Made by a program: the position numbers and the translations under genes. The notes beneath the pieces are model-generated. The model was not told the origin of the DNA and made no database searches. It worked only from the letters and a program-made list of their open reading frames with translations. From Nitrospirota bacterium (GTDB lineage: Bacteria > Nitrospirota > Thermodesulfovibrionia > SZUA-242), in the NCBI GenBank assembly GCA_027021335.1, contig JALUUO010000067.1:1-38244 (forward strand): DNA of 38,244 nucleotides, in the 5' to 3' direction. Below are positions 8,724 to 18,078 of this stretch, piece after piece. Position 1 is the first letter of the stretch. The number at the start of each line of letters is the position of its first letter.

Positions 8724-9767
8724 ATGATAGAACCCATAATGATAAAGCAAGACAATCTTGAAGGTCCTATTTTTGTTGTAGGAAACAGCCGCAGCGGCAC
8801 TACTATGATGGGCAATATATTAAGGAATCATCCGATGATTTTTACCCTGCATCACGAAATACATTTCTTCGAACAGCTATGTGAATCAAAGAATTTCAGC
8901 TGCTATTTATCTATTGACAAAGCAGTGAATTTAATGGCAAGGCTTTTATGCATTAACCATGACAGTTATTGGACACAGGGAGATCCCTCCCGTTTTATAC
9001 AGGAGGCTGCAACAGTTGTTGGTTCAATGGAGAGCAAGGCAGTTAGTCCGGCAGGAGTATTTGAACAGTTTCTTCGTTATACAGCCATGAAAAACGGTAA
9101 AACAGTTCCATGCGATCAGACACCGCGGTATGTTCTTTATATAGATGAGATACTTAAACTGTACCCTGGCTCACGTGTTATCAACATGGTTCGCGATCCA
9201 CGCGCTGTTTTACTGTCTCAAAAAAACAAGTGGAAAAGGCGATGGATGGGATACAGTAATTTTCCTTTGAAAGAATCCATTCGTACTAAAATAAACTACC
9301 ATCCTATCACTATAAGCATGATCTGGAACGCCTCTGTGCGTGCTGTCAGCCGCTTTGCCGATCATCCCAGGGTTTTGCTGGTGAAGTACGAAGATATAAT
9401 TACCAATTCCGAATCGGAAGTGAGAAAAGTTTGTAGTTTTCTAGGTGTACAATTTCATAAAGAAATGCTTGACATTCCACAAGCCGGCTCTTCGTTAACC
9501 AGGTTTTCATCAACTGGAAAAGGCATAGACAGTAGTAAAGCAGAGACATGGCGAAAAGGTGGGCTTAACCCTACTGAAATATATATCTGTCAGAAGATTA
9601 CAGGAGCCTTAATGAAACTTTACGGGTATCAACCCATACATGTCCGTACGAACCCTTTAATGCTCATATGGTATCTCCTATTATTCCCTCTAAAGTCAGC
9701 CATGTCGCTCCTTTTAAATCTTAAAAGGATGAAAAACATCGCAGAAGCCATTAAAAGAAGACTTTAG
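8724..9767 (+). CDS. PAPS-dependent sulfotransferase family protein
   Basis: This 347-residue protein has the two PAPS-binding signatures of the sulfotransferase fold. The 5'-phosphosulfate loop GNSRSGTTMMGN is near residues 20-31, and the 3'-phosphate motif INMVRDPRAVLLSQ is near residues 153-166. A later LLVKYEDIITN block matches the family's L.YEDL motif. It would transfer sulfate from PAPS to a carbohydrate, lipid or other acceptor; the substrate is unknown. The C-terminus (LLFPLKSAMSLLLNL) is hydrophobic and may associate with the membrane. It is divergent from cheV with a short shared upstream region. An ATG at 8739 is an alternative start. Confidence 0.85.
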   Translation: MIEPIMIKQDNLEGPIFVVGNSRSGTTMMGNILRNHPMIFTLHHEIHFFEQLCESKNFSCYLSIDKAVNLMARLLCINHDSYWTQGDPSRFIQEAATVVGSMESKAVSPAGVFEQFLRYTAMKNGKTVPCDQTPRYVLYIDEILKLYPGSRVINMVRDPRAVLLSQKNKWKRRWMGYSNFPLKESIRTKINYHPITISMIWNASVRAVSRFADHPRVLLVKYEDIITNSESEVRKVCSFLGVQFHKEMLDIPQAGSSLTRFSSTGKGIDSSKAETWRKGGLNPTEIYICQKITGALMKLYGYQPIHVRTNPLMLIWYLLLFPLKSAMSLLLNLKRMKNIAEAIKRRL

Positions 9768-9787
9768 TTTCGATTCCCGGACTAAGA

Positions 9788-12700
9788 TTAACTGCTTATT
9801 CCTCCGAGTCTTTTTGTTGTAAAGCTTCTGACCTCACTTTCAGTCTGCTGCCCACGTCCGTCTGACGCCACGACTTTCCAGTAATATGTAGTATCAGGCT
9901 GAAGACCGGTTGCAGTATAAGAAATTGAACTTTCTGTATTTATAATAGTAGTTTTATCAGTGCCTGTTTTGTCTACACCGGTACTTCCCTTGTCCCCTCC
10001 CCCGCACTGAGTAAGAAATAAAGAGCCGGTTATCAGAAGAGCTATCAGGAGTGCATCCCTTTTTCTCTTGGGGAGCGTTCCTACAACAGCAAACCCCAGC
10101 AGAAGCATTGTGCCTGGCAGCACACCAAATGCTTTGACGTATGCGGCATTGCTGGTGGAAGTGTTATTGGAAGCTGAAGAGGCTATATCAATTACTTGAG
10201 TGTCTTCTCCCTGAAAGTCTAGACTCGTTCCATAGTACAACCTGTAATTTACTTTATCTCCGTCTTTATCTTTGGATCTCTTCCAGATAAAGTCCACGGT
10301 TGTGGCAAGATCCCTGGAGTTGGCATCAGGGCTTACAAGAAGAGGCTTTGAGGGAGGACTGTTTTCGGGAGATATGGTCATAAAACTCCAGTTGTAGTCG
10401 GCCGCAAGAGGATTTCCGGCTAAATCCCGTACTTCCGTGGTTATGGAAGCGGTACATTTAGTGCCGGCAATCAAGCCGGTATGGTTGAAGGTCACAGACG
10501 TTCCCTGGTAATTAATATCAAAGGGGATATCACTTTCATCACAGCTCAGCATTAATGTTGAAGTAGTTAAAGTGTCCGGATCCATCGGCTCTGAAAAATC
10601 AGCAACAATTGGTACGTCAAGAGGCACACTAGCATTACCTGCTACAGGAATTACAGAAACAACTGTAGGATATATCTCGTCAGTTGCTGTTCCTGTCCTG
10701 AAACTCCATGAGTAATTGTTTGCCATAGCATTGCCGGCCGGGTCGCTTACTCCGGCTGATACCAGGACCAGGTAATCCTGGTTGAACTCGAAATCGTCAG
10801 ATGGCGTAAATGTGGCGGTTTTGCCGCTGTAGGTCACTGTGCCCGGCAGATTATGTCCATCAGCGCTTATTCTGAATGTGCTGGTAGTAATAGTTGAGTC
10901 ATCAATCTCTTCCGAGAACGTAACACTTACCGATGTGTCTATTGCCACACCGCTTGCATCAGGAAGCGGACTGGTAATTGTCACTACAGGCGCGGTTGTA
11001 TCAAGAGTATCTACAGACACCGTTGATTTGGCAGACTCATTGCCAAGTGCGTCGTAAGCTGACACCTGGTATAAATAAGTAGTCTTGGCGTTCAGGCCGC
11101 TATCCGAATAACTTGTGCTTGTGGAAGTGCCTACGAGTTCTTCGTCACGAAAAATTTTGTACCCTGCCACAGCAACATTACCTTTTGGGGGCTCCCATGT
11201 GAGCTCCACGCCTGTTTCTGATACATACAAAACAATAATTAGGCCGACAGGTGCTGGCGGAGTGCCATCCGAAGATGGAGCACTTGTTGAAAAGCTCCAG
11301 CCATAGCTAGATGCCATTGGATTGCCTGCTAAGTCCTGGACGGCTGAAGATATTATGGCTAGATAGCTTTGGCCGCTTACCAGGCTCTCAGATGGCGTAA
11401 ATGTGGCGGTTTTGCCGCTATAGGTTACTGTGCCCGGCAGATCACTGCTGTTGACACTTAAGGTAAATGTAGCCGTTGTAATGGTTGAAGCATCCATCGG
11501 TTCTGAAAAAGTGACTGTTACTTCTTTATCTAATGCCACTGCACCTGAACCCGGTAAAGGACTTGTGTTGGTAACCAGAGGTGCGGTCGTGTCAAGAGTC
11601 TGTACCGGCAATGATGACGATCTGCTTGATTCATTATTGGCTGCGTCGTAGGCTGATACCTGATAGTTGTAAGTAGTTTTGGCGTTAAGGCCGGTGTCGG
11701 AGTAGGTTGTGGATGTTGTTGTGGCCACATATTCTCCATTGCGAAATACCTTATATCCTGTTACACCTACATTGTCTGTTGGGGCAACCCATGAAAGATC
11801 GATTTCCGTCTCTGAAATAGCTGTGCCGCTTAGTTTTTTCACAGTCTTAGGAGCTTCAGTATCGGCTTCGGTTGTAAAGCTCCAGGAATCGGAGGATGTT
11901 TTCGCGTTGCCTTCAAGGTCACTTATGCCTGCTGTGACTGTAGCTGTATAAGTGGTACTGTAATCAAGGCTTACGTTTGGTGTAAGTACCGCTCCGGTCT
12001 CGAAGCAGTTTATGGTTCCGGAAACACCACTTATGTAGAAAGTGCTTGAGTTTACTGTTCCACAGTTCAGGATTTCAGAGAAGCTCACACTTACGGTGGT
12101 ATTGACCAAAACACCTGTGGCGGAATCAGCAGGAACAGTGGAAGACACCGAAGGAGGCGTGACGTCCGGCGGCGGGAGCGCAGCAACAGTTGTGAAACTC
12201 CAAGAATAATCTGATGCGATCGCGTTTCCTGCAGTGTCTTTTACTCCTGTTGTAACAGTGGCGGTGTATATAGTGTTGTTATTGAGTCCTCCGGAAGGTG
12301 AATAGCTTGCAGTACGGGAGTTGGAGTCATAAGTCACGGTACCTGTGGCTCCGTTATCCAGCATAAATGTTGATGCGGCAATGGAAGATGCATCCATCGC
12401 CTCACTAAAGACAACTGTGATAGGTGTATCGATAGCAACATCAGTACTGCCATTGGCCGGATTCACAGAGGTCACTGTTGGCGCTGTTGTGTCAGAACTG
12501 CCTGTACCAGTGCTCACCACGTTTGAGTAGCCGCTCTCCAGGGTCCCCTTGTATGCCGTAACTGCAAAATAGTATACAGGTCCATCAGGTAATCCGGTTA
12601 TACTGAATGTTGTTACATTCTTAACATCAATGGGTGAAGGGCCCTGGTCTGCGCCTGTGCCGTTAAATGGAGGTCCTGCGGTATCAGCCTGGTAGTAAAT

Positions 12701-12841
12701 CTTATATCCATCCACTGCTTCGGCATTGGGATCCCATTCAATAGTCACATTAAGGGCCTCACTGCTGTTGGCTATGCATAGTAGTAGAAGAGCCGAGCAC
12801 AACCATATAAAACTTTTGATTTTGACCGAAAAGGTTTTCAT
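9788..12841 (-). CDS. Large secreted FN3 / Big_5 (SbsA Ig-like) repeat protein
   Basis: The protein has 1017 residues. A signal peptide (about 1-29, ending SSEA) is followed by FN3 (about 30-115), Big_5 modules (about 118-220 and 226-325), FN3 (328-415), Big_5 (417-518), FN3 (524-610), Big_5 (612-715 and 722-822), and a final FN3-like region (about 830-1010). The Big_5 modules repeat the motifs VTFSEPMD, GNPMAS and YSWSFTT. The last FN3 is interrupted near 891-970 by two hydrophobic segments and a lipobox-like LFLTQCGGG (Cys946). A GGAGG site precedes the ATG. Upstream is a c-di-GMP-I riboswitch with a terminator, so expression should follow the motile/sessile switch. It is probably a cell-surface adhesin or matrix protein; the ligand is unknown. 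Confidence 0.85.
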   Translation of the reverse strand: MKTFSVKIKSFIWLCSALLLLCIANSSEALNVTIEWDPNAEAVDGYKIYYQADTAGPPFNGTGADQGPSPIDVKNVTTFSITGLPDGPVYYFAVTAYKGTLESGYSNVVSTGTGSSDTTAPTVTSVNPANGSTDVAIDTPITVVFSEAMDASSIAASTFMLDNGATGTVTYDSNSRTASYSPSGGLNNNTIYTATVTTGVKDTAGNAIASDYSWSFTTVAALPPPDVTPPSVSSTVPADSATGVLVNTTVSVSFSEILNCGTVNSSTFYISGVSGTINCFETGAVLTPNVSLDYSTTYTATVTAGISDLEGNAKTSSDSWSFTTEADTEAPKTVKKLSGTAISETEIDLSWVAPTDNVGVTGYKVFRNGEYVATTTSTTYSDTGLNAKTTYNYQVSAYDAANNESSRSSSLPVQTLDTTAPLVTNTSPLPGSGAVALDKEVTVTFSEPMDASTITTATFTLSVNSSDLPGTVTYSGKTATFTPSESLVSGQSYLAIISSAVQDLAGNPMASSYGWSFSTSAPSSDGTPPAPVGLIIVLYVSETGVELTWEPPKGNVAVAGYKIFRDEELVGTSTSTSYSDSGLNAKTTYLYQVSAYDALGNESAKSTVSVDTLDTTAPVVTITSPLPDASGVAIDTSVSVTFSEEIDDSTITTSTFRISADGHNLPGTVTYSGKTATFTPSDDFEFNQDYLVLVSAGVSDPAGNAMANNYSWSFRTGTATDEIYPTVVSVIPVAGNASVPLDVPIVADFSEPMDPDTLTTSTLMLSCDESDIPFDINYQGTSVTFNHTGLIAGTKCTASITTEVRDLAGNPLAADYNWSFMTISPENSPPSKPLLVSPDANSRDLATTVDFIWKRSKDKDGDKVNYRLYYGTSLDFQGEDTQVIDIASSASNNTSTSNAAYVKAFGVLPGTMLLLGFAVVGTLPKRKRDALLIALLITGSLFLTQCGGGDKGSTGVDKTGTDKTTIINTESSISYTATGLQPDTTYYWKVVASDGRGQQTESEVRSFTTKRLGGISS
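10798..10851. repeat. Internal direct repeat, copy 1 (in Big_5 module)
   Basis: This 54-base segment is repeated at 11389-11442 with two differences and lies 591 bases (197 codons) from it. It encodes the LPGTVTYSGKTATFTPS part of a Big_5 module. It marks duplication of an FN3-plus-Big_5 unit inside the surface protein. Confidence 0.9.
11389..11442. repeat. Internal direct repeat, copy 2 (in Big_5 module)
   Basis: This is the partner of the 10798-10851 segment, identical except at two positions. It encodes the equivalent strand of the preceding Big_5 module, in the same reading frame. Confidence 0.9.
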
Positions 12842-12920
12842 CCGGCAACCTCCATAGTTACTACATTTGCTATTTCAGTGTTATTGTTCACCAATCAATA
12901 ATAATATCTAAAATTCAAAC

Positions 12921-12954
12921 AAAAAGCCGCCAGAAGCATGTTACCTCTGGCGGC
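12921..12954 (-). terminator. Intrinsic terminator, expression platform of the c-di-GMP riboswitch
   Basis: On the minus strand a 9-base stem (GCCGCCAGA at 12946-12954 with TCTGGCGGC at 12926-12934) is followed by TTTTTG. It sits between the riboswitch aptamer and the FN3/Big_5 gene. The aptamer's 3' strand runs into the left arm of this stem, so aptamer folding and terminator formation probably compete. Confidence 0.8.
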
Positions 12955-13048
12955 TCGGCGAACATAGGGCAAAATAAATCTTGTTTTCAGCCCCTTAGTC
13001 CCGTTGCTCTGCGTCACAGGGTTTCCCCTGTTTTGCTCTGAGCAGAAG
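12950..13048 (-). promoter_or_regulatory. Cyclic di-GMP-I riboswitch (GEMM-I)
   Basis: The minus strand shows the GEMM-I layout: GAGCAAAA, a CAGGG-GAAA-CCCTG hairpin with its tetraloop, the hallmark GACGCAGAGC directly after it, ACGGGACTAAGGGG, a variable loop, then TTTGCCCTATG and CGCCGAGCC. These match the conserved GAAA loop, GACGCAAAGCC block, CCTAA and ATG-containing 3' part of class I c-di-GMP aptamers as I remember them. It lies about 110 bases before the FN3/Big_5 surface protein, with an intrinsic terminator between. Whether c-di-GMP turns expression on or off cannot be read with certainty. Confidence 0.85.
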
Positions 13049-13309
13049 AGTCTCTGTTATGATCCATTTATCGGCAGACAACAGGTAAAACTTTAATTGC
13101 CGCACTGCTAGAGACAATAATAATCTTGATGATATCAAACTAGCCGCAAAGATTCAAGGCAACAGGCAAGTTGAGTTAGTAAAATCACCCCAAACCTGCC
13201 TCATAATTAGAAGGACCAAAACCAAAAAATCTAATCATATGATAATATATCCGATTGTTTTGGCTTATGAGCCTTTTGTGGAGTCAGAAAATAAGGAGGT
13301 TTGTGAAAA
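13049..13309. other. Intergenic region between the riboswitch and leuB
   Basis: This region must hold the riboswitch promoter (minus) and the leuB promoter (plus). I see an AT-rich stretch with a CCAAAAC...GTTTTGG inverted repeat near 13217-13263, and a good AAGGAGG ribosome site 12 bases before leuB. I could not assign convincing -35/-10 pairs. Confidence 0.4.
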
Positions 13310-14374
13310 ATGGGAAGAACCTATAATATTGCTGTCGTTCCAGGTGACGGCACAGGGCCGGAGGTTGTAACGGAAGGGCTTAAGGCTCTTGATTCCGCCT
13401 CGAATAAATTCGGCTTTAAGCTGGATCTTCATAGACTGGACATAGGAGGGGACAGATATCTTAAAACCGGTGAGGTTCTGCCGAAAGGAGCTGTGGATGA
13501 ACTACGGCAGTATGATGCCATATATTTAGGCGCAATCGGCCACCCGGACGTAAAACCGGGAATTCTAGAAAAAGGAATACTGCTCAAACTCCGATTCGAA
13601 CTCGACCAGTATATTAACCTAAGACCCGTTAAACTCTATCCAGGAGTGGAATGTCCTCTTAAGGACAAGCAGCCCGAAGATATAGATTTTGTGGTTATTC
13701 GTGAAAACACTGAGGGACTTTACGCTGGCGCAGGCGGATTTCTTAAAAAAGAAACGCCGGACGAAGTGGCGATACAGGAATCTATAAATACCCGAAAAGG
13801 CGTGGACAGGTGCCTGCATTACGCTTTTGATTATACAAAAAAACGTAACAGGAAAAAAAACCTCACTTTATGCGGAAAAACCAATGTGCTCACCTTCGCA
13901 TTTGACTTGTGGGAACGGGCATTTCGCGAAATGTCTCTAAAATATCCGGAAATCAAGGCTGACTACGCCCATGTTGATGCTATAACCATGTGGTTTGTAA
14001 AAAATCCGGAATGGTTTGATGTAATCGTCACAGACAATATGTTTGGCGATATCATTACCGACCTCGGTGCAATGATTCAGGGAGGAATGGGAATAGCCGC
14101 TGGTGGAAACATAAACCCAGAGGGTGTCTCCATGTTTGAACCTATAGGAGGATCTGCTCCCAAGTACAAGGGACAAAACCTTATCAACCCGTTGGCGGCG
14201 ATCTGTGCTGCCGGTATGATGCTTGATCATCTCGGAGAAGAAACCGCCGGACGAAAAATTGAACAGGCTGTCATGGATGTTACAAAAAACAGGATAAAAA
14301 GCCTTGCGGCCGGAGCAATGGGCTGTTCTACCACGGAAGTCGGCGATATGGTTGCTGAACTAGTGGCAAAGTAA
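13310..14374 (+). CDS. leuB: 3-isopropylmalate dehydrogenase family enzyme (probable LeuB)
   Basis: This 354-residue protein belongs to the isocitrate/isopropylmalate dehydrogenase family, which oxidatively decarboxylates a beta-hydroxy acid with NAD+. It has the GDGTGPEV start, the substrate block [14 protein letters not shown] with the catalytic Tyr, the Lys of LCGKTNVL, the metal-binding aspartates of [20 protein letters not shown], and the [16 protein letters not shown] adenine region. I favour leuB because asd follows directly, an order often seen in Desulfobacterota, and the length fits. A related activity (homoisocitrate or tartrate type) is possible, since the family is hard to split by eye. 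leuC and leuD are not in the window. Confidence 0.8.
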   Translation: MGRTYNIAVVPGDGTGPEVVTEGLKALDSASNKFGFKLDLHRLDIGGDRYLKTGEVLPKGAVDELRQYDAIYLGAIGHPDVKPGILEKGILLKLRFELDQYINLRPVKLYPGVECPLKDKQPEDIDFVVIRENTEGLYAGAGGFLKKETPDEVAIQESINTRKGVDRCLHYAFDYTKKRNRKKNLTLCGKTNVLTFAFDLWERAFREMSLKYPEIKADYAHVDAITMWFVKNPEWFDVIVTDNMFGDIITDLGAMIQGGMGIAAGGNINPEGVSMFEPIGGSAPKYKGQNLINPLAAICAAGMMLDHLGEETAGRKIEQAVMDVTKNRIKSLAAGAMGCSTTEVGDMVAELVAK

Positions 14375-14435
14375 AAGGTCAATGGCTGAAACCTGAGAAT
14401 CATATAAAAATTCACTTTAGCAACGGAGTCTGCTT

Positions 14436-15458
14436 ATGCTCAAAAAGAAAAACAACTATGTGGTGGCTGTGGTAGGGGCCACAGGCGCTGTAGGAAACGA
14501 AATGATAGCGACGCTTGAATCACGTGAATTCCCTGTGAAGGAACTCAAGCTGTTTGCATCAAAAAAGTCAGAAGGAAAAGAGTATGAATTCCATGGAAAA
14601 ACAGTAATCGTAAAAGAGCTGAATGAGGATGTATTTGACGGTATTGATATAGCCCTCTTCTCTGCAGGTGGGGAAAGGTCGAAAATATTTGCTCCTGCAG
14701 CGGCTCGTGCCGGCTGCGTGGTTATAGATAACTCGTCCCAGTGGAGAATGGACCCGGAAGTGCCCCTGGTGGTCCCTGAAGTGAACCCTCAGGACCTTAA
14801 GCGGCACAAGGGGATCATAGCAAACCCAAACTGCTCGACCATCCAGATGGTCGTGGTGCTCAAACCTGTTCACGACGCCGCCGGCATCAAGCGGGTGGTT
14901 GTGACCACTTTTCAATCGGTATCCGGCACCGGCAAAAAAGCGATGGACGAACTCTTTAACCAGACAGCCGATATTCTAAACATGAAAACGGTTAATACAA
15001 ACGTATACCCGCACCAGATCGCATTTAACTGTCTTCCTCATATAGACGTTTTCCAGCCGGACGGCTACACCAAGGAAGAAATCAAGATGATAAAAGAAAC
15101 AAAAAAAATACTGGGTGATGATTCCATAAAAATTACTGCTACTACGGTAAGAGTCCCGGTATTCAGATGTCACTCGGAAAGCCTCAATATCGAGACCCGA
15201 AAAAGAATCCACCCTGATGAGGTTCGCGCAATCCTGTCAGAAGCTCCCGGCATTATCGTCTTTGACGCTCCGGAGAAAAACGTCTATCCTTTGGCCGTGG
15301 ACGTGGCGGGCAAGGATGAAACCTACGTAGGGAGAATAAGACATGACGATTCCATCGAAAACGGAATCAACATGTGGATAGTTGCCGATAACCTGCGTAA
15401 AGGCGCGGCGCTTAACGCCGTGCAGATTGCTGAAAAGCTGGTGGAGATGGCAGGTTAA
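14436..15458 (+). CDS. asd: Aspartate-semialdehyde dehydrogenase
   Basis: This enzyme makes aspartate 4-semialdehyde from aspartyl phosphate for Lys, Thr, Met and diaminopimelate synthesis. The N-terminal NADP-binding Rossmann motif is VVGATGAVGNEMIATLE. The catalytic Cys133 is in NPNCSTIQMV, followed by TTFQSVSGTGKKAMDEL, and the active-site His246 is in VPVFRCHSES. The length of 340 residues is standard. It lies 61 bases after leuB, with CAACGGAG as ribosome site, and is probably co-transcribed. A small hairpin follows the stop codon. Confidence 0.95.
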   Translation: MLKKKNNYVVAVVGATGAVGNEMIATLESREFPVKELKLFASKKSEGKEYEFHGKTVIVKELNEDVFDGIDIALFSAGGERSKIFAPAAARAGCVVIDNSSQWRMDPEVPLVVPEVNPQDLKRHKGIIANPNCSTIQMVVVLKPVHDAAGIKRVVVTTFQSVSGTGKKAMDELFNQTADILNMKTVNTNVYPHQIAFNCLPHIDVFQPDGYTKEEIKMIKETKKILGDDSIKITATTVRVPVFRCHSESLNIETRKRIHPDEVRAILSEAPGIIVFDAPEKNVYPLAVDVAGKDETYVGRIRHDDSIENGINMWIVADNLRKGAALNAVQIAEKLVEMAG

Positions 15459-15466
15459 CCCAAACC

Positions 15467-15486
15467 AAAGCCGGTCGGCTTTCTTT
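15467..15486 (+). terminator. Putative terminator after asd
   Basis: AAAGCC and GGCTTT form a 6-base stem around GGTC just after the asd stop, followed by CTTTATT. It lies between the convergent asd and chemoreceptor genes. The U-tract is short, so strength is doubtful. Confidence 0.5.
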
Positions 15487-15532
15487 ATTACTCTACCCGG
15501 TAACCATTGACAGAAGTACAGTTATTGATAGT

Positions 15533-17623
15533 TCATGTAACTTCTTGCAGGTCAAGACTGTATCCTTCTGGCTCGGACGTGCTAACTAGGCCGTTTACAT
15601 TTTCAGAGGAATCCTCCAGCCTAAACCAAGATACTATTGTCATCAACTCATTGGCAACACCTGCAAGATCAGTGGTCGCTATATTGATCTGAGAGACCGC
15701 TTCTCGAGATGTTCTGAACGTGTTCGAGACATTTTCCATGCTTGTAGAAACTTCGTCAACAGCCGTCGACTGCTGCTCCGTAGCAGTTGCAATAGATTGA
15801 ACCATATCCAGACATCTCTGAGAGGCTTCAACGATTTTATCAAGTGAGGCTCTGGACTGTTTCACCAGTTTTACGCCCTCTTCCGCTTCTTCTCTGTTTT
15901 TATTCATACTCTGGACTGATGAAGCCGTATCCTGTTGTATTTTTTTAACCATCTCAGTGATCTCTCCTGTTGCACCGCTTGTTTTTTCCGCAAGTTTTCT
16001 TACCTCGTCAGCCACAACAGCAAACCCTCTCCCCTGTTCTCCAGCGCGGGCCGCTTCTATTGCGGCATTAAGAGCAAGGAGATTAGTCTGACCGGCAATG
16101 TCATTAATTACATCGATAATATCTCCTATCTGCTTACTGCTTACTCCAAGTTTCTCTATAATGCCTGATGATTTTTCGATTGATTCGGATATATTCATCA
16201 TACTTGTAACAGTCCGGTCGACAATTGTTTTTCCCTCATTGGCGATTTCGGCGGATGTAGTGGCGGAATTTGACGCCTCGGCAGTATTTTGTGCAACATC
16301 TACAATAGTCTGAGAAACCTCTGTAGCCGCTGTTGCAGACTGTTCAATCTGCTCGGCTTGTTCATTAATCCCTGTACTTATCTCGCCTGATGTTGCAGAT
16401 AACTCCTCGGAGCTACTTGCTACTGTCATTGAATGTTTGCTTACCTTGTCTATGATTTCCCTTAAATTTTTGACCATCTTTTTTGTTGATGCATATACAC
16501 CGACATCATGTTTTTTATCCGATGTGAATTCCACAGACAGGTTGCCGTCCGCAATTTTTTCAGCTATATTCGCAAGGATAGACGGTTCAGCTCCTAACTG
16601 TTTCAAGATTATGCGGATTAAATAAAAAGCCCACAATGCAGTTATAAGTGTAATACTTATCACTAACGCTAAAAACACAACTACTTGCCCTGTGGCTTTA
16701 CTGTTTATAGTTTTTGTTTCTAATTTCAAGTTAGATGACAGGCTGTCTTCAATCTCTTTTAAGAGATTGATCTTTCCTGTCTGCATATTGAACCAATACG
16801 TAGGTTCAACTCCAAAATCACTCTGATTGATAAGGTTGCCCTTCTCAAGAGCGATACTCCTGAGTCTTTTTGTTTCATCAACAAACTTTCCTGACATTTT
16901 TTCATGATAAAATTTTACCTGATCAGGCATAGCAAGCGATAAAAACACCTTTAGGTAAGTATCCTGTGCGCTTATCAAATAAAGCAGTTTATTATACATC
17001 CCCGGAGAAAACCGGTTTTGTGCAAAGGTGTTACTTAAAACAGCCCTCTCTATTCCAGCTCTTTCTTTGCTTTGTAAAAAAGCGACATATGCGGATGTTC
17101 TATTTGCAAGTTCTGCAGTAGCGTTTAGTTTAGACATATAGGAGATTGTTTCGAGAAATTTTGCATTCATTTTAGTGTAATAACCAAGAGCTTCAGACGA
17201 AGACATATTCAAAGAGCTTATGGATTCTCTTTGGCTGTTAATCTTGTCAATATCTCTGAGTGCGCTGTCTAGAAGATTCTTAAATTCTTTCCCGATATTT
17301 TCACTGTCGAAGTCATTTAGGAATTCATCCAACTGTTCCTTCTTTTTGTCAGTTTTGATCCTCTGCATCGGAAGTTCCGAAGCAAACTTGATTCCTTTGC
17401 TGCCCAAAAATCCGGCCGTCATCCCCCTTTCTTTTTGTGATTCATGGACCAAAGAACTTATTTTACTTGCAAGCACAGAAAGCTGAAAGCTACTTTCCGC
17501 CTTGCTTGACAAAATGAGCTTCTCTCTCATACCGTTAATGGAAAGAGCAAGAAGACCCAGAAGAGGCACTAGAACCAAGCATAGCAACATAGTTTTTAAC
17601 TTCATGTTTTCTATCAGTTTCAT
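15533..17623 (-). CDS. Methyl-accepting chemotaxis protein with NIT sensor domain
   Basis: This 696-residue receptor has TM1 (about 9-27), a NIT-type all-helical sensor (about 40-290), TM2 (about 313-336), HAMP (about 340-390) and the cytoplasmic signalling hairpin. The NIT domain, named for nitrate/nitrite sensing, is indicated by [20 protein letters not shown] and by a later [12 protein letters not shown] block. The hairpin tip is [20 protein letters not shown] followed by [18 protein letters not shown]. There is no C-terminal CheR-docking pentapeptide. I chose the ATG at 17623 ([10 protein letters not shown]), preceded by GAGGA at good spacing, over an in-frame start 15 bases upstream. The ligand is a prediction only. 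CheV and other sensors nearby fit a chemotaxis network. Confidence 0.9.
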   Translation of the reverse strand: MKLIENMKLKTMLLCLVLVPLLGLLALSINGMREKLILSSKAESSFQLSVLASKISSLVHESQKERGMTAGFLGSKGIKFASELPMQRIKTDKKKEQLDEFLNDFDSENIGKEFKNLLDSALRDIDKINSQRESISSLNMSSSEALGYYTKMNAKFLETISYMSKLNATAELANRTSAYVAFLQSKERAGIERAVLSNTFAQNRFSPGMYNKLLYLISAQDTYLKVFLSLAMPDQVKFYHEKMSGKFVDETKRLRSIALEKGNLINQSDFGVEPTYWFNMQTGKINLLKEIEDSLSSNLKLETKTINSKATGQVVVFLALVISITLITALWAFYLIRIILKQLGAEPSILANIAEKIADGNLSVEFTSDKKHDVGVYASTKKMVKNLREIIDKVSKHSMTVASSSEELSATSGEISTGINEQAEQIEQSATAATEVSQTIVDVAQNTAEASNSATTSAEIANEGKTIVDRTVTSMMNISESIEKSSGIIEKLGVSSKQIGDIIDVINDIAGQTNLLALNAAIEAARAGEQGRGFAVVADEVRKLAEKTSGATGEITEMVKKIQQDTASSVQSMNKNREEAEEGVKLVKQSRASLDKIVEASQRCLDMVQSIATATEQQSTAVDEVSTSMENVSNTFRTSREAVSQINIATTDLAGVANELMTIVSWFRLEDSSENVNGLVSTSEPEGYSLDLQEVT

Positions 17624-18078
17624 AACATTTCCTCGCAACTTATAATTTTTTACCCCGCATTCGAGTTACCATAGGGGGAATTCAAGGCTAATAACGGTTA
17701 AAACCCTAAGAGCGCAAGTCGCCTTACTTATCTGTTGCAAGAGTTTAAAACTTTAATTTTAACTATTCAGCTACTCATCTTCCCTTTTGCAAGGGGGAGA
17801 TGTCTGAGCACTTACAATTATTTTTCGGAAAGAAATAAAGAAATAAAGAATGGGTAGGGCTTAACCTGTTATGAGGCTACAAAAAGTATTTTGTTTTTTT
17901 GGGAGTCTGTTCTTGCTGCGGCTTATCCTAAAAAGTCTGGAAAAGTTTTTTGTCAGTTCAGTGAAAACAGAAAATCCGGTTCTTTCAAGTAATTTTAGAT
18001 ATGCTATCTATGGGTTTACGTTTCCACTGAACTGACTATTTCCTACAAGTCCATCAGGTTATTTTTTAGAAGATCAGC
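17624..18078. other. 455-base gap between chemoreceptor and clpC; contains an inverted repeat
   Basis: No convincing gene is present. The part near 17820-17850 is A-rich with repeated AAATAAAG units. The notable element is the pair of inverted arms at 17952-18036, listed separately. The MCP promoter must lie here but is not obvious. Confidence 0.5.
17952..18036. repeat. 85-base element bounded by inverted repeats
   Basis: GTCAGTTCAGTG (17952-17963) and CACTGAACTGAC (18025-18036) are perfect 12-base inverted arms. With one mismatch the match extends inward to about 17 bases (AAAAC against GTTTC). The spacer of about 50 bases has no gene. Neither side is followed by the T-run of an intrinsic terminator. 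It could be a short non-autonomous transposon relic or a palindromic repeat family member. Confidence 0.6.

Noticed and set aside
17641-17830. A second c-di-GMP riboswitch before the chemoreceptor
   Set aside because: Neither the GAAA-loop hairpin nor the GACGCA block is present on the minus strand.
17952-18036. Inverted repeat as an intrinsic terminator of clpC
   Set aside because: The loop is about 50 bases and no T-run follows on the minus strand.
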